DNA of 45,854 bases from Flavobacterium sp. (GTDB lineage Bacteria > Bacteroidota > Bacteroidia > Flavobacteriales > Flavobacteriaceae), in contig JALRGT010000024.1 of the NCBI GenBank assembly GCA_023259675.1, forward strand, positions 1 to 45,854. Reading direction: 5' to 3'. A program made the position numbers and the translations under genes. Of this stretch, positions 18,134-26,544 are shown one piece after another; the first letter of the stretch is position 1, and each line of letters opens with the position of its first letter. Under the pieces are notes generated by a model, which was given only the letters and a program-made list of their open reading frames with translations, made no database searches and was not told the DNA's origin.

Positions 18134-18171
18134 CCAAATAAGGAACTATTTCAATATAATAAGATAAAATA

Positions 18172-18954
18172 ATGGGTGCTTTTAAAAAAATGCCATATTT
18201 AGCTTTTTTATGGCTTTTGCTTATTTCTTCCTGTGGTGTAAAAATCAATGGGGTTGTAGCACATCGTGGTGCCTGGAAAAAAAATAATTTTCCTGAAAAC
18301 TCTATTGCAGCTTTACGACATGCGATTAATTTAAATCTTGCCGGTTCGGAATTTGACGTTTGGAGAACGGCTGATGATTCGCTTGTGATTAATCACGATG
18401 CACATTATAATCAACTGCTTATTGAGCAAACAAATTATGCCGACTTAGTTAAATTTAAACTTTCAAACGGAGAGAAGTTACCTACATTGAGAGAATACAT
18501 TACAGAAGGGAAAAGAAATAATAAGCATACACTTTTGGTATGTGAAATAAAGCCTTCGGCAATAAGTAAAGAAAGAGGAAAAAGAACCGCTGTCATGATA
18601 GTTGAAGTAATCAAAAAACTCAAAGCTGGAAAAAAGAGCTGTTACATTAGTTTTGATTATGATATTTTAAAACAAATCAGGAGTGTGGATGCAAAGGCTT
18701 CTTTGCAATATTTAGAAGGAAATAAATCACCAAAAGAAGTCAAAGCGGATCAAATTAATGGTGTTGATTATCATTATTCGGTTTTTAAAAAATATCCTGA
18801 ATGGATTAAAGAAGCTAAAAAAAATAAGATCATTCTTAATGCTTGGACCGTAAATGAAGCAGCTGATATGGATTGGATAATAGACCATAAATTCAATTTT
18901 ATAACAACAAATGAACCTGAACTATTGAACGAAAGAATAAAGGCTAAAAAATAA
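18172..18954 (+). CDS. Glycerophosphodiester phosphodiesterase-family lipoprotein
   Basis: This 260-residue GDPD TIM-barrel enzyme hydrolyses glycerophosphodiesters to a glycerol phosphate and an alcohol. Key residues are present: HRG (H31-R32), PENS (E42), E60-F-D62, NHD (H75) and CEIKPS (E125, K127), which together form the metal- and phosphate-binding site. The N-terminus is a lipoprotein signal ending in ISSC (Cys 21), so it acts outside the inner membrane. The barrel is of normal length. In a PUL its likely target is a phosphoglycerol group on the glycan and not a phospholipid head group, but that is inferred from context. ATG 18172 is chosen; ATG 18190 would also leave a workable signal. 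It lies after a terminator and 31 bp before the GH43-like gene. Confidence 0.9.
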   Translation: MGAFKKMPYLAFLWLLLISSCGVKINGVVAHRGAWKKNNFPENSIAALRHAINLNLAGSEFDVWRTADDSLVINHDAHYNQLLIEQTNYADLVKFKLSNGEKLPTLREYITEGKRNNKHTLLVCEIKPSAISKERGKRTAVMIVEVIKKLKAGKKSCYISFDYDILKQIRSVDAKASLQYLEGNKSPKEVKADQINGVDYHYSVFKKYPEWIKEAKKNKIILNAWTVNEAADMDWIIDHKFNFITTNEPELLNERIKAKK

Positions 18955-18985
18955 GTTTTCAGGCTTTTAAAACGCAATTTGAATC

Positions 18986-20917
18986 ATGAAAAAGATCTAT
19001 AAACATTCTTTACTGCTAGTTTTATTGTTTTCGATACTCGGCAATATTACTATTATAGCACAGTATAAAGCGAATTCGGGTAAAACAGACTGGTTTGATC
19101 CTGATAGACCAGCTACCATGTTTTGCAATCCCATCAACATTGGATACAATTATACAACTTTTAATCATAACGGAATTCCTGAATCACGACGTTCCAGTGC
19201 CGATCCGGTTATTATTACTTATAAAGGCGAATATTATTTGTTTGCTACAAATCAGGCGGGTTTCTTTTGGAGTAAAGACATGTCTGATTGGAATTTCGTT
19301 TACGGAAGTTTTCAAAGACAACCGGGAGATGATGATCAATGTGCACCGGCTGCATGGGTGGTAAATGATACTTTGTTTTATGTTGGCTCTACTTGGAAAA
19401 GAGATCATCCTATCTGGAAAACTGCTGACCCAAAATCAGGAAGATGGACTCGTCATGTGGATAAAGCGATGCTGCCAACATGGGATCCAGCCATTTTTCA
19501 AGACGATGACAAGAAAGTGTATATGTACTATGGTTCAAGTGGGAAATTACCTTTGGTAGGTGTTGAAGTAGATTATGCTACTTGGTTACCAAAAGGTAAT
19601 CAAGACGATTACGCAAAATTATATGAAGCTACCGAAGTGGAAGATATTCAACGCCCTTACGGACAAGCTAAAGCAGTTGTGGGTTTGGATCCTTCGCAAC
19701 ATGGATGGGAACGTTTTGGTCCTAATAATGATATGGAGCCAGCACCTTGGGGAAATTTCATAGAAGGAGCATGGATGACTAAACATAATGGTAAATATTA
19801 TATGCAGTATGGTGCTCCGGCAACTGAATTTAAAGGTTATGCCAATGGTGTTCATGTTGGGGATTATCCTTTGGGACCTTTTGTGTATCAAAAACACAAT
19901 CCGATGTCGTATAAACCCGGTGGATTTGTCATTGGTGCGGGTCACGGAAATACTTTTGCTGATAATTATGGAAATTATTGGAATACTGGAACTTGTAAGA
20001 TATCAATTAAAGATCGTTTTGAACGTCGCATCGATATGTTTCCTGCTGGATTTGATAAAGATGATGTCATGTATTCTATTACCTCTTATGGTGATTTTCC
20101 AATAGTGCTTCCTACACAGCAACGCAAGCATGAAAGAGGAGCTTCTTCTGGATGGATGTTGCTTTCCTATAAAAAAACAGTAAGCGTTTCTTCTTTTGAA
20201 GAATGTGTGGAAGTTGAAACCCATAGAATGGATAACGGAGGCAAAAAAGTGTATGAAAAATTCTGTTTTGGACCTGAAAATTTAACGGATGAAAACATTC
20301 AAACCTATTGGTCGGCTAAAACTTCTAACCCTAATGAATGGCTTCAAATGGATTTAGGTAGGGATATGGAAATAAAGGCTTTGCAAATTAATTATGCTGA
20401 CCATAAAGCAACACAGTATAATAAAGCAATGGATATATATTATCAATACAAGATCTTCATGTCTAACGATGCTCAAAATTGGACTTTGGTGGTGGATAAA
20501 TCAAAGAGTGATAAAGATGCTCCTCATGATTATGTAGAACTTACAAAGCCTTTTAAAGCGCGTTATATCAAAATGGTGAATATTCATAATGCATCAGGAT
20601 TGTTTGCTATTTCTGATTTTAGAGTTTTTGGAAATGGATTGGGAGAAAAGCCAATAGCTGTTTCTTCTTTTAAAGTTGACCGAAATAAATCCGATTCAAG
20701 AAATGCTATGATTTCGTGGAAAAAACAAAAGGATGCCGTTGGTTATACTATATATTACGGAATTACTCCCGATAAATTGTATAACAATATTATGGTTTAT
20801 GAGGATACCAAATATGATTTTAGAGGTTTGGATAAAGGCACGAAGTATTATTTTACAATAGAAGCCTTTAATGAGAGTGGAATAGGTAAAAAAAGTAAAA
20901 TTGTTGAGGTTAAATGA
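18986..20917 (+). CDS. GH43-like five-bladed propeller protein with discoidin and FnIII domains
   Basis: This 643-residue secreted protein has a signal peptide ending near ITIIAQ. The N-terminal part (about 40-400) is a GH43/62-like beta-propeller with the expected triad: D73 in SADPVI (base), D167 in WDPAIF and E260 in FIEGAW (acid). A discoidin/F5-8C (CBM32-like) domain follows (about 425-550, NEWLQMDLGRDMEIKALQI), then an FnIII domain (about 555-643, VGYTIYYG to YYFTIEAFN). GH43 enzymes are best known for arabinose and xylose linkages, so its job among beta-glucan genes is unclear; it could remove a branch sugar or another substituent. It is the last gene of the PUL. Its stop is 9 nt from the ackA remnant and it has no terminator of its own. 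Confidence 0.85.
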   Translation: MKKIYKHSLLLVLLFSILGNITIIAQYKANSGKTDWFDPDRPATMFCNPINIGYNYTTFNHNGIPESRRSSADPVIITYKGEYYLFATNQAGFFWSKDMSDWNFVYGSFQRQPGDDDQCAPAAWVVNDTLFYVGSTWKRDHPIWKTADPKSGRWTRHVDKAMLPTWDPAIFQDDDKKVYMYYGSSGKLPLVGVEVDYATWLPKGNQDDYAKLYEATEVEDIQRPYGQAKAVVGLDPSQHGWERFGPNNDMEPAPWGNFIEGAWMTKHNGKYYMQYGAPATEFKGYANGVHVGDYPLGPFVYQKHNPMSYKPGGFVIGAGHGNTFADNYGNYWNTGTCKISIKDRFERRIDMFPAGFDKDDVMYSITSYGDFPIVLPTQQRKHERGASSGWMLLSYKKTVSVSSFEECVEVETHRMDNGGKKVYEKFCFGPENLTDENIQTYWSAKTSNPNEWLQMDLGRDMEIKALQINYADHKATQYNKAMDIYYQYKIFMSNDAQNWTLVVDKSKSDKDAPHDYVELTKPFKARYIKMVNIHNASGLFAISDFRVFGNGLGEKPIAVSSFKVDRNKSDSRNAMISWKKQKDAVGYTIYYGITPDKLYNNIMVYEDTKYDFRGLDKGTKYYFTIEAFNESGIGKKSKIVEVK

Positions 20918-20926
20918 AAGAATTCC

Positions 20927-20998
20927 AAAACAAAAATATTGGTTATTCCAACAAACGAAGAAGTGGAAATTGGCAATCAGGTATATGAATTGCTTTAG
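20927..20998 (+). pseudogene. ackA: Remnant of the acetate kinase 3' end
   Basis: The translation in frame from 20927 reads KTKILVIPTNEEVEI then GNQVYELL and stop, the C-terminus of AckA. Against the intact gene, positions 20926-20972 match 5155-5201 exactly (47 bp). The next 24 bp have four substitutions (Ala to Gly, two silent, Ile to Leu) and the stop comes two codons early. It is a displaced tail rather than an active gene and marks the right border of the inserted PUL. The following terminator was probably the original ackA terminator. Confidence 0.9.
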
Positions 20999-21001
20999 TT
21001 G

Positions 21002-21059
21002 AAAACAGAAAAGGTCTTAAAAGCATATTTGTTTTTAAGACCTTTTTGTTTCTGTTTTT
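21002..21059. terminator. Bidirectional terminator between the ackA remnant and glycogen synthase gene
   Basis: A 14-bp stem AAAAGGTCTTAAAA/TTTTAAGACCTTTT (21009-21022 and 21033-21046) has a 10-nt loop. It is extended by an outer pairing AAAACAGAAA/TTTCTGTTTT. It would end transcription of the GH43-like gene from the left and of the convergent glycogen synthase gene from the right. Confidence 0.85.
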
Positions 21060-21065
21060 ATTTGA

Positions 21066-22292
21066 TTAAGCGTGTTCTTTTTCAAATTTAGAGATTACTT
21101 CCTCATAATAATCGTAAGTGGTTTTAGCAATTGATTCCCAGCTGAACTGTTTTAAAACGCGCTCACGGCCTGATTTCCCCATTTTGGAAGCCAATGCCTC
21201 ATCTTCTAATAATACGTTGATTTTATCGGCAAATGCTTTTTGAAAAGCTTCAGGATGTGCTGGATTAAAATCAGTTCTGGACACACTTTGAAGTGGAATC
21301 AAATATCCGGATTCTCCTTCAACGATAATTTCAGGAATTCCACCTACATAGCTGCCCACTACTGGTGTTTCACATGACATGGCTTCCAGATTGATGATTC
21401 CAAAAGGTTCATATAACGAAGGACAGGCAAAAACACGGGCATGGCTGTATAACACTTTTATTTTATCTCTTGGAAGCATTTCCGAAATTAAAATAACGCC
21501 TTCTCTTTCCTTGCATAAATCAGCAATTAACATTTCTGTTTCTTTTGCTATTTCTTCTGTGTCTGGCGCTCCGGCACAAAGCACTACCTGATAACCTTTT
21601 TTAAAATACTTTGCCGCTGAAATCAGCTGAGAAATTCCTTTTTGGCGTGTGATACGACCTACGAACAAAACGAAAGGGATTGTCGGGTCGATACCAAGTT
21701 CTATCAATAATTCATCGTTAAAAGTAGGTTTGTAAAATTCAGGATCGATTCCGTTATGAATTACTTTTACTTTTTCGGGAGCAACTCCGTAAGCTTCAAT
21801 AACATCTACCTTCATCTGTTCGCTAACCGCAATAACACCATCTGCAGATTTATATGCATTGGTTTCTATCCAACGGGAAAGAAAATAACCGTTACCCAAT
21901 TGTTCAATTTTCCAAGGACGATGGGTTTCTAAACTATGTGTAGTTAAAATTAAAGGGACTTGCAATAGCTCTCTCGTAAATACACCTGCCATATGGGTAT
22001 ACCAAGTATGACAATGTACGATATCCGCTTTTGGCGTCGCCTGTGCCATTTCGACATTTTTGCTCAGGTTATGGAACATTTTGATGTGTTGGTTTTCCTT
22101 GTCTTCCATATTGGTAAGACAGGAAGTGATTCCTTTTACATGCATGTTTCCTTTGTCGTCCTCTTGGTCTCCAAAACAACGGACTTCCACTTCAGCTAAT
22201 TTTTCTAATTCTTGACTAAGAAAGTCGATATGTACACCGGCACCTCCATAAATATTTGGAGGGAATTCATTGGTAAATAGAGCTATTTTCAT
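21066..22292 (-). CDS. glgA: GT4-family glycogen synthase (corynebacterial/GlgM type)
   Basis: This 408-residue GT-B glycosyltransferase starts MKIALFTNEFPPNIYGGAGVH, has a central nucleotide-binding half (VLFVGRITRQKG) and carries the E-x7-E motif in YEPFGIINLEAMS. Its length and motifs match the GT4 glycogen synthase group first described in Corynebacterium, which use ADP-glucose to extend glycogen or to make maltose 1-phosphate, rather than the longer GT5 GlgA of enteric bacteria. It is cytosolic, with no signal or membrane segment. It is convergent with the ackA remnant and was probably ackA's original downstream neighbour. The symbol is given for the function; GlgM is the alternative name. 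Confidence 0.85.
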   Translation of the reverse strand: MKIALFTNEFPPNIYGGAGVHIDFLSQELEKLAEVEVRCFGDQEDDKGNMHVKGITSCLTNMEDKENQHIKMFHNLSKNVEMAQATPKADIVHCHTWYTHMAGVFTRELLQVPLILTTHSLETHRPWKIEQLGNGYFLSRWIETNAYKSADGVIAVSEQMKVDVIEAYGVAPEKVKVIHNGIDPEFYKPTFNDELLIELGIDPTIPFVLFVGRITRQKGISQLISAAKYFKKGYQVVLCAGAPDTEEIAKETEMLIADLCKEREGVILISEMLPRDKIKVLYSHARVFACPSLYEPFGIINLEAMSCETPVVGSYVGGIPEIIVEGESGYLIPLQSVSRTDFNPAHPEAFQKAFADKINVLLEDEALASKMGKSGRERVLKQFSWESIAKTTYDYYEEVISKFEKEHA

Positions 22293-22504
22293 TTAAATAT
22301 TTTTTTTAGTAGCAGATTTTTATGTTTTTAATGGTTGTTTTTTGTGTAAATCCCTTTGGAATAGTATTGTTTAAAATCAGAAAATTTATATAGTCACTAA
22401 AGTAGTAATAAATTAATTTAAATTACAGTAAATGGGCAAATTTAGAAGAATGTTTATGGAAATGATTTATTGCAAAATATTGGTTGGTGGAGTGCACAAA
22501 TTAA

Positions 22505-23587
22505 TTAAGGTTTCTTTTTTTTGATGTTACCATCGCCTAGAAGAATCGATAATGTTTTAAGGCTTTCTGTACGATCCGCTATTAATTTTATTATGCTAAT
22601 CAGTGGAATGAACAAAATCATTCCAGCTGCACCCCATAAAATTCCTCCAAGCGTAATCATGATGATAATAATAAGAGTGTTTATTTTTAAACGCGTGCCT
22701 ACAGCAAGAGGAAAAATGATGTAAGCTTCCAGAATTTGTACGATAGAAAAAACTAAAATTACACCTAAAGGATACCAAATAGAATTAAAAGTAATCCAAG
22801 AAACCGTAATGGGTAATAATGAAGAAATCATAATTCCGATATAGGGAATAAAAGTTAGTATTGATGCGATAAAACCAAAAACAAAAGCATGTGGAATGCC
22901 CAAAATTGTAAGTCCGATACTATTTAGAAGCCCTACAATAAGATAAACAAGTAGCATTCCTTTTACGAAATTATAATATGCATTTATGGTTTCAATAAGA
23001 ATCTCGTGTATGGTTTGTTTTCTGTCAGCAGGAAAAATTTGGTATAATGCATTAGCCAGTAATTGGCGATGGTAAAGAATAAGTGCTGAAAAAACTGGGA
23101 TTATTATAATATAAAAAAAAGATTCTGTAAGAGAATATATTAAATTTCTAAGTAACGAAAAGGCTTCTGTTCCGGAGTTATTAAAGAGATTTGTTAGGAA
23201 TTCGGACTGTTTTTCAGGACTGATTTCGAACTCATTGACAATATATAAACTGAGATCATCGAGCGATTCCAATAGTTTTTTCTTGAAAGGTTCCCATTCC
23301 TGGGAAAACTCATTAAATTGTAAAATGAGTAAATAGAGTATTCCTGTAACCAGTAGAATAATCACAGACAATGAAATGAAAATAGCAATTATTTTACTGA
23401 CACCTTTTTTTTCCATCCAAATGCAAACAGGGTACAGAATAAAGCTGATTAATAACGAAAAGCTAAGTGGAATTAATAAGGTTTTACCAAAATAGAATAT
23501 CAAAGATATCAATACGATATATTGAAGGATTTCAAGGGTTGAAATTTTGAAATTGTTTGGTTCGGGTATTTTTGGAATTTGTATCAT
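22505..23587 (-). CDS. AI-2E family transporter (PerM/YdiK-like permease)
   Basis: This 360-residue polytopic membrane protein of the DUF20/AI-2E transporter family has about eight hydrophobic segments. A pair sits at the N-terminus (about 22-60), another near 70-95, an extracytoplasmic amphipathic stretch comes next (about 95-150), and a block of helices follows from 155 to 345. The family motif region around NSIGLTILGIPHAFVFGFIA and FIPYIGIMISSLLPI is clear. Members include the AI-2 exporter TqsA and the antiporter-like PerM; the substrate cannot be told here. It is flanked by unlinked genes and has gaps of 212 bp and 89 bp on either side. Confidence 0.88.
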   Translation of the reverse strand: MIQIPKIPEPNNFKISTLEILQYIVLISLIFYFGKTLLIPLSFSLLISFILYPVCIWMEKKGVSKIIAIFISLSVIILLVTGILYLLILQFNEFSQEWEPFKKKLLESLDDLSLYIVNEFEISPEKQSEFLTNLFNNSGTEAFSLLRNLIYSLTESFFYIIIIPVFSALILYHRQLLANALYQIFPADRKQTIHEILIETINAYYNFVKGMLLVYLIVGLLNSIGLTILGIPHAFVFGFIASILTFIPYIGIMISSLLPITVSWITFNSIWYPLGVILVFSIVQILEAYIIFPLAVGTRLKINTLIIIIMITLGGILWGAAGMILFIPLISIIKLIADRTESLKTLSILLGDGNIKKKKP

Positions 23588-23676
23588 AAAAGAAGTTGAA
23601 CTTTTAATGTTGCATGTTTACATTTTGTCACAATTCCGAAACTATATTTTTAAAAGTAATTTGTATTGGAGTTTAA

Positions 23677-24780
23677 TTAATCTTTAAATGTGATTGTAAA
23701 TTTAGCTCCTTTGTTAATCTCACTCTCCACAGTAATATGCCCTCCTAAATTAGTAATATGATTGTAAACTAAATAGAGTCCAATTCCATTACTGTCACTA
23801 TTATCATTGAATTTTTGGTGCAATCCAAAAATTCGATCTTTAACTTTATCCATGTCAAAACCAATACCATTGTCAGATATAATCAATTGTTTACTGCCAT
23901 TTTCATCTTTTTTTGTGTAAATCGAAATGATAGGATTATGACCTTGTTTGGTATATTTAATGGAATTAGTAACTAAATTTAAAAAGATACTTTTTAAATA
24001 GGCGTTATTAAAGGTAATTTTTTCAATTTCAGAAAAATTAACATTGATTGTTGCCTGTGAATTTTGTACTAATGAGTTAATGGAAAGCAATACTTCATCT
24101 AAAGCATTTTGGAAAAAGAGTTCCTCAACCGCTGCATTCAACTCATTTTTCCTATCTAAAACCGCTACATAATCATTCAAAGTTTGTTTTAAACTTTCTG
24201 AGGTAGATTTTAAAATAGAAATATATTCTAAAGTCTCTTCATCACTGATTGTACTGGTGTCCAATAGTTCAAAAACAGCTAGTAAATTATTTACCGGAGA
24301 CCTTAAATCATGGGCACTTGTATAGGTAAGCTGCTTGTATTCGTTGTTGATTTTTATTAGTTCACCCAATTGTAAATTACGTTCTTCCTCTAGTTCTTTC
24401 TTATGGGTAATGTTTTTAGCAATCGCATAAACCAGATTGTCTTTTTCTATAGGCAATGAAGTCCATAATAACCAAATAATGGCACCATTTTTAGTCAAGT
24501 ATCTGTTTTCAAAATTGAATAGAGGTGTTTTTTTTCTTAGGTCATTACGAACTTCCTCTGTTACATTTTGGTCATCATAATAGACAAATTCATTAATGGG
24601 TCTAGACATTAATTCTTCATTTGTGTATCCTAATAATTTAGATACTGCAGGGTTAATTCTCTTGAAAAAACCATCAAATCCGGCTACACATAATAAATCG
24701 GGTGATAAATCGAAAAAATTTTGAAAGTCATTGAAAGTATCTATTTTATACTCTTCAGAATATCCATTGTTTCGTATCAT
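23677..24780 (-). CDS. Cytosolic PAS-domain sensor histidine kinase
   Basis: This 367-residue kinase has no membrane segment. A PAS domain covers about residues 18-130 (DLLCVAGFDGFFKRINPAVSKLLGY in part). The HisKA dimerisation helix carries the phospho-acceptor H157 in SAHDLRSP, and the HATPase_c domain (about 255-365) shows the N box N272 (NSIKYT), G1 box DNGIGFD (303-309) and G2 box NGIGLYL. No response regulator gene is adjacent, so it is an orphan kinase. The signal may be redox, light or a small ligand bound by PAS; no cofactor-binding Cys or His can be assigned with confidence. Confidence 0.9.
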   Translation of the reverse strand: MIRNNGYSEEYKIDTFNDFQNFFDLSPDLLCVAGFDGFFKRINPAVSKLLGYTNEELMSRPINEFVYYDDQNVTEEVRNDLRKKTPLFNFENRYLTKNGAIIWLLWTSLPIEKDNLVYAIAKNITHKKELEEERNLQLGELIKINNEYKQLTYTSAHDLRSPVNNLLAVFELLDTSTISDEETLEYISILKSTSESLKQTLNDYVAVLDRKNELNAAVEELFFQNALDEVLLSINSLVQNSQATINVNFSEIEKITFNNAYLKSIFLNLVTNSIKYTKQGHNPIISIYTKKDENGSKQLIISDNGIGFDMDKVKDRIFGLHQKFNDNSDSNGIGLYLVYNHITNLGGHITVESEINKGAKFTITFKD

Positions 24781-25045
24781 TTATATTCCTGTTTATCACT
24801 TTTGAAAAAAGCATATAGTTTAATTAGCTAAATTTATATCTTTTAAAAACAAAAGTTATTCATATTACTAATATAATGATTATATATTACAACACAATAA
24901 TTCAGTTAAAACTAAATAAATAAAATGTTGCACTGCGGTAAAATATAATGACTTTATTATCCAGTCTTGAAATAAAGAAACAAAAAAAAAAATGCTATTT
25001 CAGGACTGGACAAACTATATTTTTCAATTGTGTAATGTGCAAATT

Positions 25046-25864
25046 TTAAAAGGAATTGATCGTTTTTCGGATGGCTACCAACTTAGTCATTAGTGCCTCG
25101 AAGTAATCTAAATGCAACATATTTGCTCCATCACTTTTGGCATTGGCTGGGTCAAAATGGGTTTCTATGAATATTCCGTCAACACCAACTGCAATTCCGG
25201 CTTTGGCAATGGTTTCAATCATATCAGGTCTTCCTCCGGTAACACCCGCTGTTTGGTTGGGTTGTTGCAATGAATGCGTTACATCCAATACGGTTGTTGC
25301 ATAGTTTTGCATGGTTGGAATTCCTCTGAAATCTACAATCATATCTTGGTAGCCAAACATCGTTCCACGATCGGTAACCATGACGTTTTGGTTATTACAA
25401 TCCAAGACTTTTTGTACAGCATGTTTCATGCTTTCGGGACTCATGAATTGTCCTTTTTTTAGATTTACTGTCTTCCCGGTATTGGCAGCAGCCACAACTA
25501 AATCGGTTTGACGTACCAAAAAAGCAGGAATTTGCAACACATCCACATATTGAGCTGCCATATCGGCATCTTCATTAGTGTGAATATCGGTAACGGTAGG
25601 AACTCCAAATGTTTCAGAAACTTTTCTGAGGATTTTTAAGGCTTTCTCATCTCCAATTCCGGAGAAACTGTCAATTCTGGAACGATTGGCTTTTTTGAAA
25701 GAACCTTTGAAGACGTATGGGATTTGTAATTTATCTGAAATGCCAACTAATTTTTCTGCAATTCGCATAGCCATTTCTTCTCCTTCTATAGCACATGGAC
25801 CAGCCAATAAAAAGAAGTTGCCACTATCAATATGTTTAATTTGGGGTATTTGTTGTAAGTTCAT
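25046..25864 (-). CDS. kdsA: 3-deoxy-8-phosphooctulonate (KDO-8-phosphate) synthase
   Basis: This 272-residue TIM-barrel enzyme condenses phosphoenolpyruvate with arabinose 5-phosphate to KDO-8-phosphate, for the inner core of lipopolysaccharide. Typical motifs are AGPCAIEGEE, YVFKGSFKKANRSR, VTDIHTNEDA, NLKKGQFMSP, VTDRGTMFGYQDMIVDFR and GIFIETHFDP. C24 in AGPCAIE places it in the metal-dependent class (Aquifex-like), unlike the Asn-containing, metal-free enteric enzyme. A single gene of standard length, it lies 112 bp downstream of a small lipoprotein gene on the same strand. Confidence 0.96.
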   Translation of the reverse strand: MNLQQIPQIKHIDSGNFFLLAGPCAIEGEEMAMRIAEKLVGISDKLQIPYVFKGSFKKANRSRIDSFSGIGDEKALKILRKVSETFGVPTVTDIHTNEDADMAAQYVDVLQIPAFLVRQTDLVVAAANTGKTVNLKKGQFMSPESMKHAVQKVLDCNNQNVMVTDRGTMFGYQDMIVDFRGIPTMQNYATTVLDVTHSLQQPNQTAGVTGGRPDMIETIAKAGIAVGVDGIFIETHFDPANAKSDGANMLHLDYFEALMTKLVAIRKTINSF

Positions 25865-25976
25865 AAATGGTTTTTTAGAAGTGGTAAAGGTAGTTATGAT
25901 TTACCATTTACCGTTTAGGTTTCAATTAATTTTTGGGATTAAAAAGCTACTCTTTTCAGATTGATAGGGTTTGCGT

Positions 25977-26429
25977 TTATTTGTTTTTCAAACTTAGCCC
26001 AAGCGGAACACTTAAAATTCCTTTTTCATAAATGTTGAAATAGAGCGTGATAGGCTTTTTTAGTCCGTCCCAACTTATTTCATATACATCAAGAAATCCT
26101 GCGCCCATTTCGCTTCTTTTGGTAGGGAATGGACAACAACTTTCTAGTTTTTTATAAGTCAGTTTTTCTCCTTTCGGTCCAGCCAAAGCATTCAAAAAAC
26201 GCTGTTGATTAATAGTGTCATTTCGGGTGTTTTGATAAAAGATATTGATGGGGTAATCTTTATTGTATCCGTATTTTTTGTCTTTACTATAATCGGTTAT
26301 AATAAAAGTATTGTCTTTGGAAAGTTTAGGTATTGGTGCTTTATCATCAACATTTTTCAATGTAGATTTGGTACTGATGCAGGAAACAGATATTAGCAGT
26401 AATCCAATATAGAGAACTAGTTTTCTCAT
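25977..26429 (-). CDS. Small lipoprotein of unknown function, upstream of kdsA
   Basis: This 150-residue lipoprotein has lipobox SVSC (Cys 17). The mature part carries short beta-rich segments (KDNTFIITDYSKDKKYGY, KPITLYFNIYEKG) and a Cys-Cys pair in ESCCPFPTKRSEMG. I do not recognise a characterised family. Such small proteins occur next to kdsA in flavobacteria and may be mislabelled with the kdsA product name because of that position; nothing in this sequence resembles an aldolase. The repeated beta strands and hydrophobic pattern suggest a compact periplasmic or outer-membrane domain. It is divergent from the YeeE/YedE pair. Confidence 0.7.
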   Translation of the reverse strand: MRKLVLYIGLLLISVSCISTKSTLKNVDDKAPIPKLSKDNTFIITDYSKDKKYGYNKDYPINIFYQNTRNDTINQQRFLNALAGPKGEKLTYKKLESCCPFPTKRSEMGAGFLDVYEISWDGLKKPITLYFNIYEKGILSVPLGLSLKNK

Positions 26430-26544
26430 GATGATTTATATTTAATAAATTTTATTGTACAAATATAAACAGAACTATGTAGGCCAATACTATTTTAAAT
26501 AACAATTGTTAGGGAATTATTTTAATTATCATTGACAGAATTCT

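Larger units (their letters stand above)
5234..20926. other. Probable inserted island carrying a glycan utilization locus
   Basis: This segment contains the whole PUL, from the regulator to the GH43-like gene. It is bounded on the left by the complete ackA 3' end and on the right by a second partial copy of the same 3' end (20927-20998). The right junction falls only 9 nt after the stop codon of the last PUL gene. The second ackA tail keeps its own stop and a strong terminator that also serves the convergent glycogen synthase gene, as expected for the ancestral ackA end. No integrase or transposase is visible, so homologous or illegitimate recombination with donor DNA carrying ackA plus the PUL is as likely as site-specific integration. 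Confidence 0.7.

Noticed and set aside
19095..20105. Several plus- and minus-strand ORFs inside the GH43-like gene
   Set aside because: All lie within a long gene whose frame has clear domains and catalytic residues; the others are shadows.
5234..20926. Transposon or integrative element with its own recombinase
   Set aside because: No integrase, transposase, relaxase or terminal inverted repeats are visible; only the ackA-derived border repeat supports insertion.
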